Positions 16,776 through 25,756 of a stretch of DNA of 42,847 nt are shown here, one piece after another. Every line of letters begins with the position of its first letter. Within the stretch, counting starts at the first letter, position 1. The stretch comes from Sulfuricella sp. T08 (GTDB lineage: Bacteria > Pseudomonadota > Gammaproteobacteria > Burkholderiales > Sulfuricellaceae): positions 1 to 42,847 of the forward strand of contig NZ_DF967530.1 of the NCBI RefSeq assembly GCF_000971475.1, read 5' to 3'. Position numbers and translations under genes: made by a program. The notes under the pieces were generated by a model. It saw only the letters and a list, made by a program, of their open reading frames with translations, did not search any database and was not told the origin of the DNA.

Positions 16776-19700
16776 TCAGGCTGCCAGCAAACTCAAGGCG
16801 AGTGGTTTTCCGATGACGTATCCTTGTGCATAATCTACGCCGATTTCGCGTAGCATATTAAGAATATTTTCATTTTCCACGTATTCGGCAATAATCCCTT
16901 TCCCCATGAAGTGCCCAATTTCAGTAATGGATTTCACTACCGCATAGTCATAGGGATTTGAGTCCATATCCTTGACGAATGCGCCGTCAATTTTCAAAAA
17001 ATCTACCGGCAGATTCTTCAAGTAGGCATACGATGACAAACCACTGCCAAAATCATCCAATGCAAATGTACAGCCAGTTTTCTTAACCTCCAGAATAAAC
17101 TCCGATGCATTGGAAAGATTCGCAATCCCTGCGGTTTCAGTCACTTCGAAACAGACCTTTTCCATTGGCACCATTAAAATCTTTGCTTGCTGAAGGACGA
17201 AATCAATAAATCCTTCTTCATTCAAGGATGCCCCGGATAAATTAATCGCCAATCCACCCATTTCATCCAGCTCACGACCATGGGTTCCCATCCAGCGGAA
17301 TACATGTTGAATCACCCAGCGATCAACAGCGACCATTCGCCGGAAGCTCTCCGCAGCAAAGATAAAATCCACCGGGGACATAAGGTTTCCTTGCTCATCC
17401 GGCACGCCCAACAATATTTCAGCATGATGTAACAAAGGATTTTTTCTGGTTATTCGCGCAATCGGCTGATAGCGAAGCACCAGGGAATCATTATCCAATG
17501 CTTCATCAATTTTAGTCACCCACTCGACGGCTTGCTTGTGACGGGTCATTTCCTCATCATCCGGACTGTACACTTGGATGTAGTTGGTCCCTTTGCCGCG
17601 TGCACTGCGACAACTCGCTTCTGCCGCTTGCAAAAGCGTAGCCACACTGTCACTTTCCGGCTCTATTGAGACTAGCCCGGCACTAAAGGATATCGCAAGA
17701 CTTTTTTCATCGCTTATAAAGCGGTAATTTTTAATAGCAGCCTTCTGTCGAGCAATGATTTCCAGCGCCTCTTCAACTGTGCCGTTTTCAAACAGCATGC
17801 CAAATTCATCACCCCCTATGCGGGCAACAATACCCTGATCACCCAACTCATCTTTCAGTAGCTTTGTCACCTCTACCAGCAATCTATCTCCACCCCCGTA
17901 CCCAAAGGTGTTATTGACCACACTAAATTGATCCAGATCGATGTAACAGATTGCGTGACGTTGACTCAATTGATGTGCGCTTGCCAGCGCTTGCGCCAAG
18001 AACCTTTCAAATTCACGCCGGTTAATCAAGCCGGTTAGTTGATCATGTGTCGATTCATGCAAAAGCTGACGGTGCATCTTTTGTAGCATGGCTGTTTGAG
18101 CACGATCAATCAGTGGTTCCCCGCCATCATCCAGGACAACTGAAGTCCCATTCCGTAATTGCTGCGCAAGTTCTGCCTGGCTCAGGGTCAGCTCTTTCAA
18201 CCCCTTCACATTCACAAAGACAAACCTTTCAGAATTTCTGGAAATCCACGCCAATCGTCGACGCTGAGGGGCAATGGCATCATCAAACAGAATCCAGTCG
18301 CCAACCTTGAGTCGACGAGCCTGTTTTTTCCACTCTGACAATCCATCATCTCCAGATGCTGACGCTCCCAGCGATTTTTCCTGTTTACCATCAGATGAAT
18401 CTGCAGCCGCGTGGTTTGTCCCCTTGGTCTCACTGATCCGCTGCTCCTCTTCACAAACAGCATACACATCCTCCAGGTTTTCTTTGTAAGCCTTGTCCTG
18501 AAGTCGGATGAGCGACCTGAAGTCTTTCAGCATCTTCTCAAACAGTTGAGGCGTCACGTCTTCTGCGGATGCAACCTCAGCAATAAGATGATTGATCCTT
18601 TTTCTTACGGCGTTGTGGCCCATATCGCCGTTTTCCTCACCGTACAATTCCAGTTGCGCAAGGCTGTTGATCACTTGACGGGCAAGATGAGACTTATCAG
18701 AGAAAAGCGAATCATCCTGAAGCGCCACCTTAACCATTGGAATGGAGAATTGTTGCAGCCAAGGCCTAACATTATTCGCAACCAGCTTATCTTCCAGCAC
18801 AGAATCAAACAGGTTTCCCGCAATATCCAGAATCCGTCCTTCTCGCTCTGGCAGTTGCTTGTTTTCACCATCCTCATTCCCATGTGCAAGCACAGACATC
18901 AGCTGTGATTTAACGTCCTGCTGGAAACCCCCGGCAAAAGGCTGCAGCTTTTCTGAAAAGTGAATGCGAGACAATGCTGAAAGCAGCTCATCCGGCGTGT
19001 AAAACTGATGAATCTGCGCCGTGTCTGCAACAGGGCCGCCTCCGAAAGGTTGCGGTTGCCCCATTCCAGTTGGTCGATACCCTCCCTGATGCGCTACGTT
19101 TTGCTGCAAATTTCCCAAATACTGCACCAGGCTATACCAGTCCTGTGGTGCTGGCGCACTCCGGGAAATATTATCGCTTTGGCGACGGCCAGCCGAGAAG
19201 CTGCCATCACCCGTCGTCTGACTGTCAGGAATAGGCTCAAGCTTCTCAGAAGGCGAAGGTTGTTGCGGGGAAGATTTCTCTGCCGGTTTCTGTGCTTCTG
19301 GGGTTGGTCGTGGGATGCTCTCACTAGAGGGTTTGATTTTATATTGGCGTCTTAAATCCAGCTTTACGCCATTCTCATTCAGGTATTTATTGATATCGTC
19401 GTACATCTCACCTAACGAGGCAGACAGCACTTCCTTGAATGTCGCATAGCTAACTTGAAGTGCTTTGTGATCCAGTGCAACAGTCTTCAACGTATCCTGG
19501 AAACCTTTGCCGAATGAGCCAGGTGCAAACGGATTGGTTTCCTTATCAACAGATTCATTTACCAGAATATTTAAGCGAAGATTAAGTTCATTCAATTGAT
19601 CTTGAAACTCCGCCTCGAGTTTTCTTGCCATATCGGAATAAGCCAACCATTCCTCAAACTCATCCTCTTCGACAAGAGCAAGTGTAAATTCCGAAAACTC

Positions 19701-20378
19701 CCGCTCCGGTTGGCTTGAAGACTTGCTGGAGTGATCAACAAAAGGATCGAGTTGCCTTTTCATCTGTTCTGCAAATTCACGCTTGAACGTATTTTCCTGC
19801 TCATTGAAAATACCCAATGCCTCGTAATAAGCGTTTTTTTCAATAAAGCTCTGAACCTCTCCAGCCACTGTAACCAGACGATTGGTTACTTTCTCAAAAA
19901 AAGAATTGATTATTGGCTGAACACACTTTTCAGCCAACTGCTTACATGCAAGCAGCAAGGCGTGCCCATTTACCTTGGGTGCCTCGGCTGGCAATATACT
20001 CTTGGCTGGCTGGCTGGCTGGCTGAAGGGGCTGGGTTGGCCGGAACTGTTTTGCATAATCATGCAAGAGATGCAGTGCATCCAGGTCGGGTTCAACAAAA
20101 GCGATGCCCGCACCGGCTCCATCTGCACGGACCACACGCCCTTGAAACAATAGCGTCTTCTCGCCAGGTAGTGCAGGAACCGTACAACGAAGCTCTATGA
20201 AATTTCCATTAACAAGCTGAAATTTTTGAGCTTGCTTTGTATCAAAAGAAGGATCGTAGGACACAAACACCCCGCCGAGACTAAAGTCCCGAATTTCGAC
20301 TGTGCAGTGCCCCATACCGGGTGCACTGCACACAGCGTCCAAGCTCACAACAAAACGGGTTAAGGAACGTTTTTCCAT
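16776..20378 (-). CDS. PilZ-DUF1631-GGDEF-EAL cyclic-di-GMP signalling protein
   Basis: A 1200-residue soluble regulator with no membrane helix or signal peptide. Residues 1-110 form an N-terminal PilZ-like domain (RDFSLGGVFVSY). A long DUF1631 region runs from about 130 to 765 and ends in LKVGDWILFDD, a RRRLAWISRNSERFVFVN segment and LTLSQAELAQQLRNG. The GGDEF domain (about 775-940) has intact RIGGDEF near 854-858 but no RXXD inhibitory site at the usual position. The C-terminal EAL-type domain (about 950-1195) has EIL instead of EAL near 986. It keeps NLSG, FEVTETA, LDDFGSG, LKIDG and EYVE, so phosphodiesterase activity is plausible. It probably links c-di-GMP sensing with turnover; the output is unknown. 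It stands alone, downstream of 327 noncoding bases. Confidence 0.92.
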   Translation of the reverse strand: MEKRSLTRFVVSLDAVCSAPGMGHCTVEIRDFSLGGVFVSYDPSFDTKQAQKFQLVNGNFIELRCTVPALPGEKTLLFQGRVVRADGAGAGIAFVEPDLDALHLLHDYAKQFRPTQPLQPASQPAKSILPAEAPKVNGHALLLACKQLAEKCVQPIINSFFEKVTNRLVTVAGEVQSFIEKNAYYEALGIFNEQENTFKREFAEQMKRQLDPFVDHSSKSSSQPEREFSEFTLALVEEDEFEEWLAYSDMARKLEAEFQDQLNELNLRLNILVNESVDKETNPFAPGSFGKGFQDTLKTVALDHKALQVSYATFKEVLSASLGEMYDDINKYLNENGVKLDLRRQYKIKPSSESIPRPTPEAQKPAEKSSPQQPSPSEKLEPIPDSQTTGDGSFSAGRRQSDNISRSAPAPQDWYSLVQYLGNLQQNVAHQGGYRPTGMGQPQPFGGGPVADTAQIHQFYTPDELLSALSRIHFSEKLQPFAGGFQQDVKSQLMSVLAHGNEDGENKQLPEREGRILDIAGNLFDSVLEDKLVANNVRPWLQQFSIPMVKVALQDDSLFSDKSHLARQVINSLAQLELYGEENGDMGHNAVRKRINHLIAEVASAEDVTPQLFEKMLKDFRSLIRLQDKAYKENLEDVYAVCEEEQRISETKGTNHAAADSSDGKQEKSLGASASGDDGLSEWKKQARRLKVGDWILFDDAIAPQRRRLAWISRNSERFVFVNVKGLKELTLSQAELAQQLRNGTSVVLDDGGEPLIDRAQTAMLQKMHRQLLHESTHDQLTGLINRREFERFLAQALASAHQLSQRHAICYIDLDQFSVVNNTFGYGGGDRLLVEVTKLLKDELGDQGIVARIGGDEFGMLFENGTVEEALEIIARQKAAIKNYRFISDEKSLAISFSAGLVSIEPESDSVATLLQAAEASCRSARGKGTNYIQVYSPDDEEMTRHKQAVEWVTKIDEALDNDSLVLRYQPIARITRKNPLLHHAEILLGVPDEQGNLMSPVDFIFAAESFRRMVAVDRWVIQHVFRWMGTHGRELDEMGGLAINLSGASLNEEGFIDFVLQQAKILMVPMEKVCFEVTETAGIANLSNASEFILEVKKTGCTFALDDFGSGLSSYAYLKNLPVDFLKIDGAFVKDMDSNPYDYAVVKSITEIGHFMGKGIIAEYVENENILNMLREIGVDYAQGYVIGKPLALSLLAA
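20003..20022. repeat. Five tandem TGGC units inside the c-di-GMP gene
   Basis: The plus strand reads TGGC five times, followed by TG. It falls in the coding sequence around residues 119-125 (LQPASQPAK), in the linker after the PilZ domain. Because the unit is 4 bases, gain or loss of one copy would shift the frame and cut the protein to little more than PilZ. Five units is at the low end for phase-variable repeats. Confidence 0.6.
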
Positions 20379-20705
20379 AATTTATTGCAGGAATTTTTAT
20401 CCCTGGTATCTTTATTTATCTGATCAGGTTCAAACCTGTGCGGCACTAAGCGCAGTATAGCTTATTGGCATGCTGAATCCATAGGGTCAGACTCGATTGA
20501 TCCATGCGGCATTGTCTGTGTGTACTACAAGTAGATGACTGAACATCCAGATATTGCAATCATGCAATGTTTGTTATTTGGGAGTATTTGAAAAGCGCGC
20601 AATTGATTGCAGGACTTCCTGACTGCTGGTGAACCCGTGACCGGCTTGAATTGGAAATTAAGCCAGACAACGGGGCGCCCGCCCGGCAAGCGAGTCCATT
20701 CCACG
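20379..20705. other. 327-base intergenic region with palindrome
   Basis: I see no convincing gene. A perfect 14-base palindrome, CAGGTTCAAACCTG (20425-20438), lies 47 bases upstream of the c-di-GMP gene start and could be an operator or a small hairpin. An AT-rich stretch (20379-20424) follows it toward the gene. The phrase GGGTCAGACTCGATTGAT (about 20486-20503) resembles sequence I associate with the flanks of REP-associated tyrosine transposase genes. No transposase is present, so at most this is a remnant. Confidence 0.4.
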
Positions 20706-21059
20706 CTACAGCAGCTCCAGCACCTTCTCCGGCGGCCGCGCCACGATGGCTTTGTCGCCACATACCACGATGGGCCGCTCGATCAGGATCGGGTACTCCA
20801 CCATGACATCCAGCCATTCCTCGTCAGTGAGTTTCCGTCCTGCATAATGCTCCTTGAAGACCGCTTCACCCTGGCGCACGAGTTCGGCCGGCTTCATGCC
20901 CAGCTTTTTCAACAAGACGCGAAGCTCCTCCCTGGTAGGCGGTGTCTGGAGGTATTCCACCACTTCGGCGGCAATACCGTTTTCGACAATCAATGCGCAG
21001 GCCGAGCGGCTCTTGGAGCAGCGGGGGTTGTGGTAGATGCGGAGGGTTGCGATGCTCAT
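20706..21059 (-). CDS. ArsC/YfgD-family thioredoxin-fold reductase
   Basis: A 117-residue protein of the glutaredoxin-dependent ArsC family. Cys14 lies in the loop NPRCSKSR. Arg62, Arg95 (ERPIVV) and Arg108 (ARPP) align with the three arginines that hold arsenate in plasmid R773 ArsC, so an arsenate reductase reaction is chemically plausible. The overall pattern is closer to chromosomal YfgD-type proteins than to dedicated resistance enzymes, and no arsR, arsB or acr3 is nearby. Its ATG overlaps the stop of the GTPase gene (ATGA), so the pair is cotranscribed. Confidence 0.85.
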   Translation of the reverse strand: MSIATLRIYHNPRCSKSRSACALIVENGIAAEVVEYLQTPPTREELRVLLKKLGMKPAELVRQGEAVFKEHYAGRKLTDEEWLDVMVEYPILIERPIVVCGDKAIVARPPEKVLELL

Positions 21060-21985
21060 GGCTGGAGAGAAGATGGCGACAGGTCTGATTCCTGTTTTTT
21101 TTCCTGTTCTTCCTTTTTCACCGGGGCATGTGCCTTGATCATGGCGACGCGGGTTTCTGGCGTTTCCAGGCTGATGCGGCCCAACGCGCCGGTACGGTAG
21201 TCTTTCAGCAAAATGAGCGCGGCCTTTTCCAAATCCGGTTCGCCGCCCTTAAGGCGGAAGCCGCGCTTCTTGGCAACGGCTTCGATAACGCCGACGCCAT
21301 CCAGCCCTTCCACCGCGCAGCCATAGCGGACAGCCAACAGGCCGGGGTAGCGCTCGAGCAGGATGTCGCCCAGGAAGGCGGCCACCTCCTCGTCGATAAC
21401 GGCATTGCGGCCGATCGCGTGGCTGGCGGCCAGCATGTAGCCGTCGCTATCGTACTCGATGCGCGGCCACATCAGGCCCGGCGTGTCAGTGAGCGACATG
21501 CGCGAGTTCAGTTCCAGGCGCTGCTGGTTTTTGGTCACGGCCGGTTCGTCGCCCACTGCCGCCACCCGGCGATTCAACAGCGCATTCATCAGGGTGGATT
21601 TGCCGACGTTGGGGATGCCCATGATCATCATGCGCAGTGGCTTGAGGTTGGTGCCGCGATGGGGTGCGAGCGCCTCGCACAGGCCGGGCACCTTGGCGAC
21701 GTCGCCCGGCTTCTTGCAGGACAGCGCCACGGCCTTGACGTCCTTTTGCCGGTTGTAATAGTTGAGCCAGGCCTGAGTGACTGCGGGGTCGGCCAGATCG
21801 GCCTTGTTGAGGATTTTCAGGCAGGGGCGCTGGCGGTGCACGCGCAGCTCCTTGATCATCGGGTTGCAGCTTGCCTCGGGCAGACGAGCGTCCAGCACCT
21901 CGATGACGAGATCGATTTTCTCCATGGTTTCGGCCGCCTTTTTGCGGGCGGAGACCATGTGACCGGGGAACCACTTAATAGACAT
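21056..21985 (-). CDS. Ribosome biogenesis GTPase, RbgA/YlqF family
   Basis: A circularly permuted GTPase: G4 NKAD (60-63) comes before G1 GIPNVGKST (123-131) and G3 DTPG (167-170). The N-terminus IKWFPGHMVSARKKAAE is typical of YlqF/RbgA, which acts in late large-subunit assembly in Bacillus. The 309-residue product ends in a Lys/Glu/Gln-rich tail (about 290-305, KKEEQEKKQE) that is probably flexible. It is divergent from the FAD oxidoreductase gene across 177 bases in which I see no clear promoter. Confidence 0.92.
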   Translation of the reverse strand: MSIKWFPGHMVSARKKAAETMEKIDLVIEVLDARLPEASCNPMIKELRVHRQRPCLKILNKADLADPAVTQAWLNYYNRQKDVKAVALSCKKPGDVAKVPGLCEALAPHRGTNLKPLRMMIMGIPNVGKSTLMNALLNRRVAAVGDEPAVTKNQQRLELNSRMSLTDTPGLMWPRIEYDSDGYMLAASHAIGRNAVIDEEVAAFLGDILLERYPGLLAVRYGCAVEGLDGVGVIEAVAKKRGFRLKGGEPDLEKAALILLKDYRTGALGRISLETPETRVAMIKAHAPVKKEEQEKKQESDLSPSSLQP

Positions 21986-22162
21986 ACGTAATCAACTATT
22001 TATCAAAAGCTTATTTTACCCTTCGCCGACGACTACGTCATGTTTGCCGTGGCGACGCTTCCTGGCCGGCATTTTTCAGAGCCCTCGTAGGAAAAATCAG
22101 GGTCGGGTAGAATGCAAACCATCAGCACCTTCCCCAGCAGAGATTTTTCCGGAATACCCAGC

Positions 22163-23782
22163 ATGTTGCGATTGACCGAAGTTAAGCTCCCCCTCGACCA
22201 CCCCGAAGGTGCCATCAAGGCCGCCATACTCAAGCGGCTGGGCATTCCGGCCGAGGAACTGGTCAGCTATTCGATAGCCCGCCGCGGCCAAGACGCCCGC
22301 AAGCCGGAAGCGATTTTGTTTGTCTACACGCTGGATATCGAGGTAAAGAACGAGCCGGGGATACTCAAGCGCCAGAAAAAAGACCGGCATCTCTCCCTCA
22401 CCCCAGATACCAGCTACCACTTCGTTGCGCAGGCGCCGGCCAATCTGTCTTCGCGTCCGGTGGTGATCGGCACGGGTCCGGCGGGGTTGTTTGCCGGGCT
22501 GGTACTGGCGCAGATGGGGTTCCGCCCGATCATTCTGGAGCGCGGGAAGGCGGTGCGCGAGCGCACCAAGGACACATTCAGCCTGTGGCGTGAAGGCAAG
22601 CTCAACCCGGAATCCAATGTGCAGTTCGGCGAGGGCGGCGCGGGCACCTTTTCCGACGGCAAGCTCCACAGCCAGATCAAGGACCCGATGCACCACGGTA
22701 AGAAAGTGCTGACGGAATTCATCAAGGCCGGCGCACCGCCGGAAATCCTCTATGTGAGCAAGCCGCACATCGGCACCTTCAGGCTGGTGTCGATGGTGGA
22801 AAAAATGCGGGCCACCATCGAAGCGCTAGGCGGGGAAATCCGTTTCCAGAGCCGGGTAGACGATCTTGAAATAGAAAACGGCCAGGTTCGTGGCGTGGCG
22901 CTCGCCAACGGCGAACGCATCAAGACCGATCATGTCGTACTGGCGGTCGGCCACAGCGCGCGCGACACTTTCCAGATGCTCTACGACCGGGGCGTTTATA
23001 TCGAGGCCAAGCCCTTTTCCATCGGCTTTCGCATCGAGCATCCGCAGTCACTGATCGACACCTGCCGTTTCGGCAAGAACGCCGGCAACCCCTTGCTGGG
23101 CGCCGCCGATTACAAGCTGGTCCATCATTGCAGCAACGGCCGTTCGGTCTACAGTTTCTGCATGTGTCCGGGCGGCCAGGTGGTGGCGGCCGCATCGGAG
23201 CCGGGCCGGGTCGTGACCAACGGCATGAGCCAATATTCGCGCAGCGAACGCAACGCCAACAGCGGCATCGTAGTCGACATTACTCCAGCCGATTACCCGG
23301 GCGACCCTCTGGCGGGCATAGCCTTCCAGCGTCACTGGGAGGAGCGGGCGTTCGAGCTGGGAGGCCGCAATTACCAGGCGCCGGGGCAGCTGGTGGGCGA
23401 CTTTCTGGCGGGCAAGCCTTCCACGGAGTTCGGCTCGGTGCTGCCGTCCTATACGCCCGGCGTGCATTTGTGCGATCTCAGCACCGCCCTGCCGGATTAC
23501 GTCATAGCGGCGATACGCGAGGCCATCCCCGCTTTCGAGAAGCAGATCAAGGGGTTTTCCATGCACGATGCTGTATTGACCGGCGTGGAGACACGCACTT
23601 CATCCCCTGTCCGCATCAAGCGGAACGAGGACTACCAGAGCCTGAATACGCGCGGACTCTTTCCAGCAGGCGAGGGCGCAGGCTACGCCGGGGGCATTCT
23701 TTCAGCGGCGGTGGATGGCATCAAAGTGGCCGAGGCCGTGGCCTTGAGCATGGTCCGCGAGACTGCACATAGCAGCGAGTGA
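22163..23782 (+). CDS. FAD-dependent oxidoreductase (COG2509-like)
   Basis: A 539-residue flavoprotein. An N-terminal domain of about 95 residues (MLRLTEVKLPLDHPEGAI) precedes a Rossmann FAD-binding motif GTGPAG (103-108) with the acidic strand end RPIILERG. The C-terminal FAD motif is FPAGEGAGYAGGILSAAVDG. The central NVQFGEGGAGTFSDGKL is shared with uncharacterised NAD(P)/FAD-dependent dehydrogenases. The substrate is unknown. The ATG at 22163 matches the usual family start; an earlier ATG at 22112 is in frame but adds unrelated residues. A shared terminator lies 24 bases downstream. Confidence 0.88.
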   Translation: MLRLTEVKLPLDHPEGAIKAAILKRLGIPAEELVSYSIARRGQDARKPEAILFVYTLDIEVKNEPGILKRQKKDRHLSLTPDTSYHFVAQAPANLSSRPVVIGTGPAGLFAGLVLAQMGFRPIILERGKAVRERTKDTFSLWREGKLNPESNVQFGEGGAGTFSDGKLHSQIKDPMHHGKKVLTEFIKAGAPPEILYVSKPHIGTFRLVSMVEKMRATIEALGGEIRFQSRVDDLEIENGQVRGVALANGERIKTDHVVLAVGHSARDTFQMLYDRGVYIEAKPFSIGFRIEHPQSLIDTCRFGKNAGNPLLGAADYKLVHHCSNGRSVYSFCMCPGGQVVAAASEPGRVVTNGMSQYSRSERNANSGIVVDITPADYPGDPLAGIAFQRHWEERAFELGGRNYQAPGQLVGDFLAGKPSTEFGSVLPSYTPGVHLCDLSTALPDYVIAAIREAIPAFEKQIKGFSMHDAVLTGVETRTSSPVRIKRNEDYQSLNTRGLFPAGEGAGYAGGILSAAVDGIKVAEAVALSMVRETAHSSE

Positions 23783-23805
23783 TAATCTCAGCAGTTTCGT
23801 CACGT

Positions 23806-23835
23806 AAAAAAGGCCAGCATCTGCTGGCCTTTTTT
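23806..23835. terminator. Bidirectional intrinsic terminator
   Basis: An 8-bp stem GGCCAGCA / TGCTGGCC (23812-23819 and 23822-23829) with a 2-base loop is flanked by A6 on one side and T6 on the other. It can therefore end both the oxidoreductase transcript (plus) and the ssb transcript (minus). Confidence 0.93.
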
Positions 23836-23856
23836 ACATCTTGGGTCAAAGATTTT

Positions 23857-24309
23857 TTAAAACGGAATATCATCCTCGAAATTATCAAAGTCGCCACCGC
23901 TTTTTGCTGCCGATTTCGCGCTGCTAGCGCTGGCAGCAGGCTTTTCCACCACTTCGAAGCTGTTGCCGCCGCCACCGCTGCGGCCACCGAGCATTTGCAT
24001 CTTGTCGGCGACGATTTCGGTAGTGTACTGGTCTTGCCCTTCCTTGTTCGTCCACTTGCGGGTCTGAATACGACCTTCGACATAAACCTGGCTGCCTTTC
24101 TTCAGGTATTCCCCGGCGATTTCCGCCAGCTTGCCGAACATCGATATCCGGTGCCATTCGGTCTTTTCCTGCTTTTCGCCGTTCTTGTCTTTCCACGAGT
24201 CGGTTGTTGCAAGGCTGAAGTTGCAGATTGCATCCCCCGATGGCATGTAGCGCATTTCAGGGTCTTTCCCCAGGTTACCAATAATAATTGCCTTGTTCAC
24301 TGATGCCAT
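23857..24309 (-). CDS. ssb: Single-stranded DNA-binding protein
   Basis: SSB coats single-stranded DNA in replication and repair. The 150-residue product begins [21 protein letters not shown] (OB fold, about 1-110). A short Ser/Ala/Gly-rich linker leads to the acidic C-terminal tip DDIPF that recruits partner proteins. The ATG lies 1 base after the stop of the MFS gene, whose last codons (GGGGGGAG) supply the ribosome binding site. Proximity to uvrA, as in E. coli, is conserved even with the transporter inserted. Confidence 0.97.
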   Translation of the reverse strand: MASVNKAIIIGNLGKDPEMRYMPSGDAICNFSLATTDSWKDKNGEKQEKTEWHRISMFGKLAEIAGEYLKKGSQVYVEGRIQTRKWTNKEGQDQYTTEIVADKMQMLGGRSGGGGNSFEVVEKPAASASSAKSAAKSGGDFDNFEDDIPF

Positions 24310-24310
24310 T

Positions 24311-25672
24311 TTACACTCCCCCCTCAATTAATTTAGTAACGCCCTCTTCATCCCAACCCGCCATTTCCACCTTGAGGTAGGCTGCACCTTCCTCCGGATC
24401 GACTATCGCTTCCATCACCCCGTCCAGACCGATCAACCGGCGAGACAACTCGCGAGCGGCTTCGGCGGACATCGGCTCGACATGGAACATCCGGGTGCGA
24501 ACTGCGGGCGGCGTTTTCATGCTGGCGGCCAACATCAACCAAAGCGCGCTGATTGCGCCGCCAAACGCAAACACCGACCACTGGCCGGCATAATGGGAAA
24601 GCAATCCGCCCGCCACGCCACCGGCAAACAAGCCGAGCGACTGTGACGTATTATACACGCCCATGGCCGTCCCCTTGGAACGTGCCGGAGCAAGCCTGGA
24701 AATCAACGAGGGCAAGCTCGCTTCGAGAATATTGAAGGCGATGAAAAACAGCAGCAGCATCGCCACGATGCCCCAGAAGCTCTGAATCAGCACCGTCATC
24801 AACAGTTGCGACAACAGCAGCAGGGCCACGGCGAAAACAAAAATCGGCTTGTGCTTGGCTTTCTTCTCGCTGTAAATGATCGCCGGCACCATGAAAGCGA
24901 ATGCGCCCAGCATCACCGGCAGGTAGATTTTCCAGTGCTGGGCTTCCGGCATGCCGCCGGTTTCCCTGAGGGCAAACGGAATCACCACGAACATCGCCAT
25001 TTGAGCGGCGTGCAGGGCAAAGATGCCAAAATCAAGGCGCAACAACTGGCCATCATGCAGCACATCACGCAGGCGCGCAGGAGCGACACCGGCATCGGAA
25101 TGGAAATGACTGTCCCTGGGGTCGGGAATGACCGCGTAAACCACGCCCATCGCCGCCAGCGCCAGTACGCCGGTAAGCTCGAATATGCCGGGCACGCCTA
25201 TCGCCTGATACAGCAACGGCCCAAGCGCCATCGATGCGGCAAACGCCAGACCGATCGTGGCGCCGATCATCGACATGGCTTTGGTGCGATGCTCTTCCCG
25301 CGTCAGGTCGGCGAGCAGCGCAGTGATGGCGGCGGAAATTGCGCCCGCGCCCTGGATGGAACGCCCCACGATCACCATGTAAATATCAGCGGCGGAAGCG
25401 GCGACAAAGCTGCCGATAACGAACAGCAGCAGGCCGAAATAGATTACCCGCTTTCGCCCCCAGCGATCGGATGCCATGCCAAAAGGCAATTGCAGCATGG
25501 CCTGGGTCAGGCCGTAGGCGCCAAGCGCCAGGCCAATCAGGGTCTGGCTGTTGCCGCCGGGCAGCCCATGGGCATAAATGGCGAACACCGGCAGGATCAG
25601 GAACATGCCCAGCATCCGCAGACCGAATATCCCGGCCAGCCCCACGCTAGCGCGGAGTTCAGTTGGGTTCAT
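24311..25672 (-). CDS. MFS transporter with C-terminal YAM-like domain (YajR-like)
   Basis: A 453-residue major facilitator with 12 predicted helices. The motif A region between helices 2 and 3 reads [16 protein letters not shown]. After the last helix, about 75 soluble residues ([20 protein letters not shown] to the end) look like the ferredoxin-fold YAM domain of E. coli YajR, a putative drug/proton antiporter. The start is taken as ATG at 25672 ([21 protein letters not shown]); an ATG six codons earlier (25690) is also possible. It is divergent from uvrA and overlaps nothing. It is translationally close to ssb (1-base gap). The substrate is unknown. Confidence 0.88.
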   Translation of the reverse strand: MNPTELRASVGLAGIFGLRMLGMFLILPVFAIYAHGLPGGNSQTLIGLALGAYGLTQAMLQLPFGMASDRWGRKRVIYFGLLLFVIGSFVAASAADIYMVIVGRSIQGAGAISAAITALLADLTREEHRTKAMSMIGATIGLAFAASMALGPLLYQAIGVPGIFELTGVLALAAMGVVYAVIPDPRDSHFHSDAGVAPARLRDVLHDGQLLRLDFGIFALHAAQMAMFVVIPFALRETGGMPEAQHWKIYLPVMLGAFAFMVPAIIYSEKKAKHKPIFVFAVALLLLSQLLMTVLIQSFWGIVAMLLLFFIAFNILEASLPSLISRLAPARSKGTAMGVYNTSQSLGLFAGGVAGGLLSHYAGQWSVFAFGGAISALWLMLAASMKTPPAVRTRMFHVEPMSAEAARELSRRLIGLDGVMEAIVDPEEGAAYLKVEMAGWDEEGVTKLIEGGV

Positions 25673-25696
25673 CTTGTCGGGAACGTGCATATAAAG

Positions 25697-25726
25697 TTGA
25701 GGTCGAACGTTGAAGTTGCGTATAGT
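25697..25726 (+). promoter_or_regulatory. Candidate uvrA promoter
   Basis: TTGAGG (25697-25702), an 18-base spacer and TATAGT (25721-25726) form a reasonable sigma-70 promoter ending 30 bases before the uvrA ATG. No CTGT-N8-ACAG LexA box is visible in the 84-base divergent region, so classical SOS control of uvrA is not supported by sequence here. Confidence 0.5.
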
Positions 25727-25756
25727 AGCAGGTTGCCTTTTGCTCTGCACAAACTC

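Noticed and set aside
20706-21059. Arsenic-resistance locus
   Set aside because: Although the ArsC-family catalytic residues are present, no arsR, arsB, acr3 or arsH lies nearby and the gene is coupled to a ribosome-assembly GTPase.
24806-25756. 317-codon open upstream extension of the uvrA frame
   Set aside because: It is antisense to the MFS gene, is rich in His/Gln/Arg as expected for an opposite-strand shadow, and UvrA homology begins exactly at the ATG at 25757.
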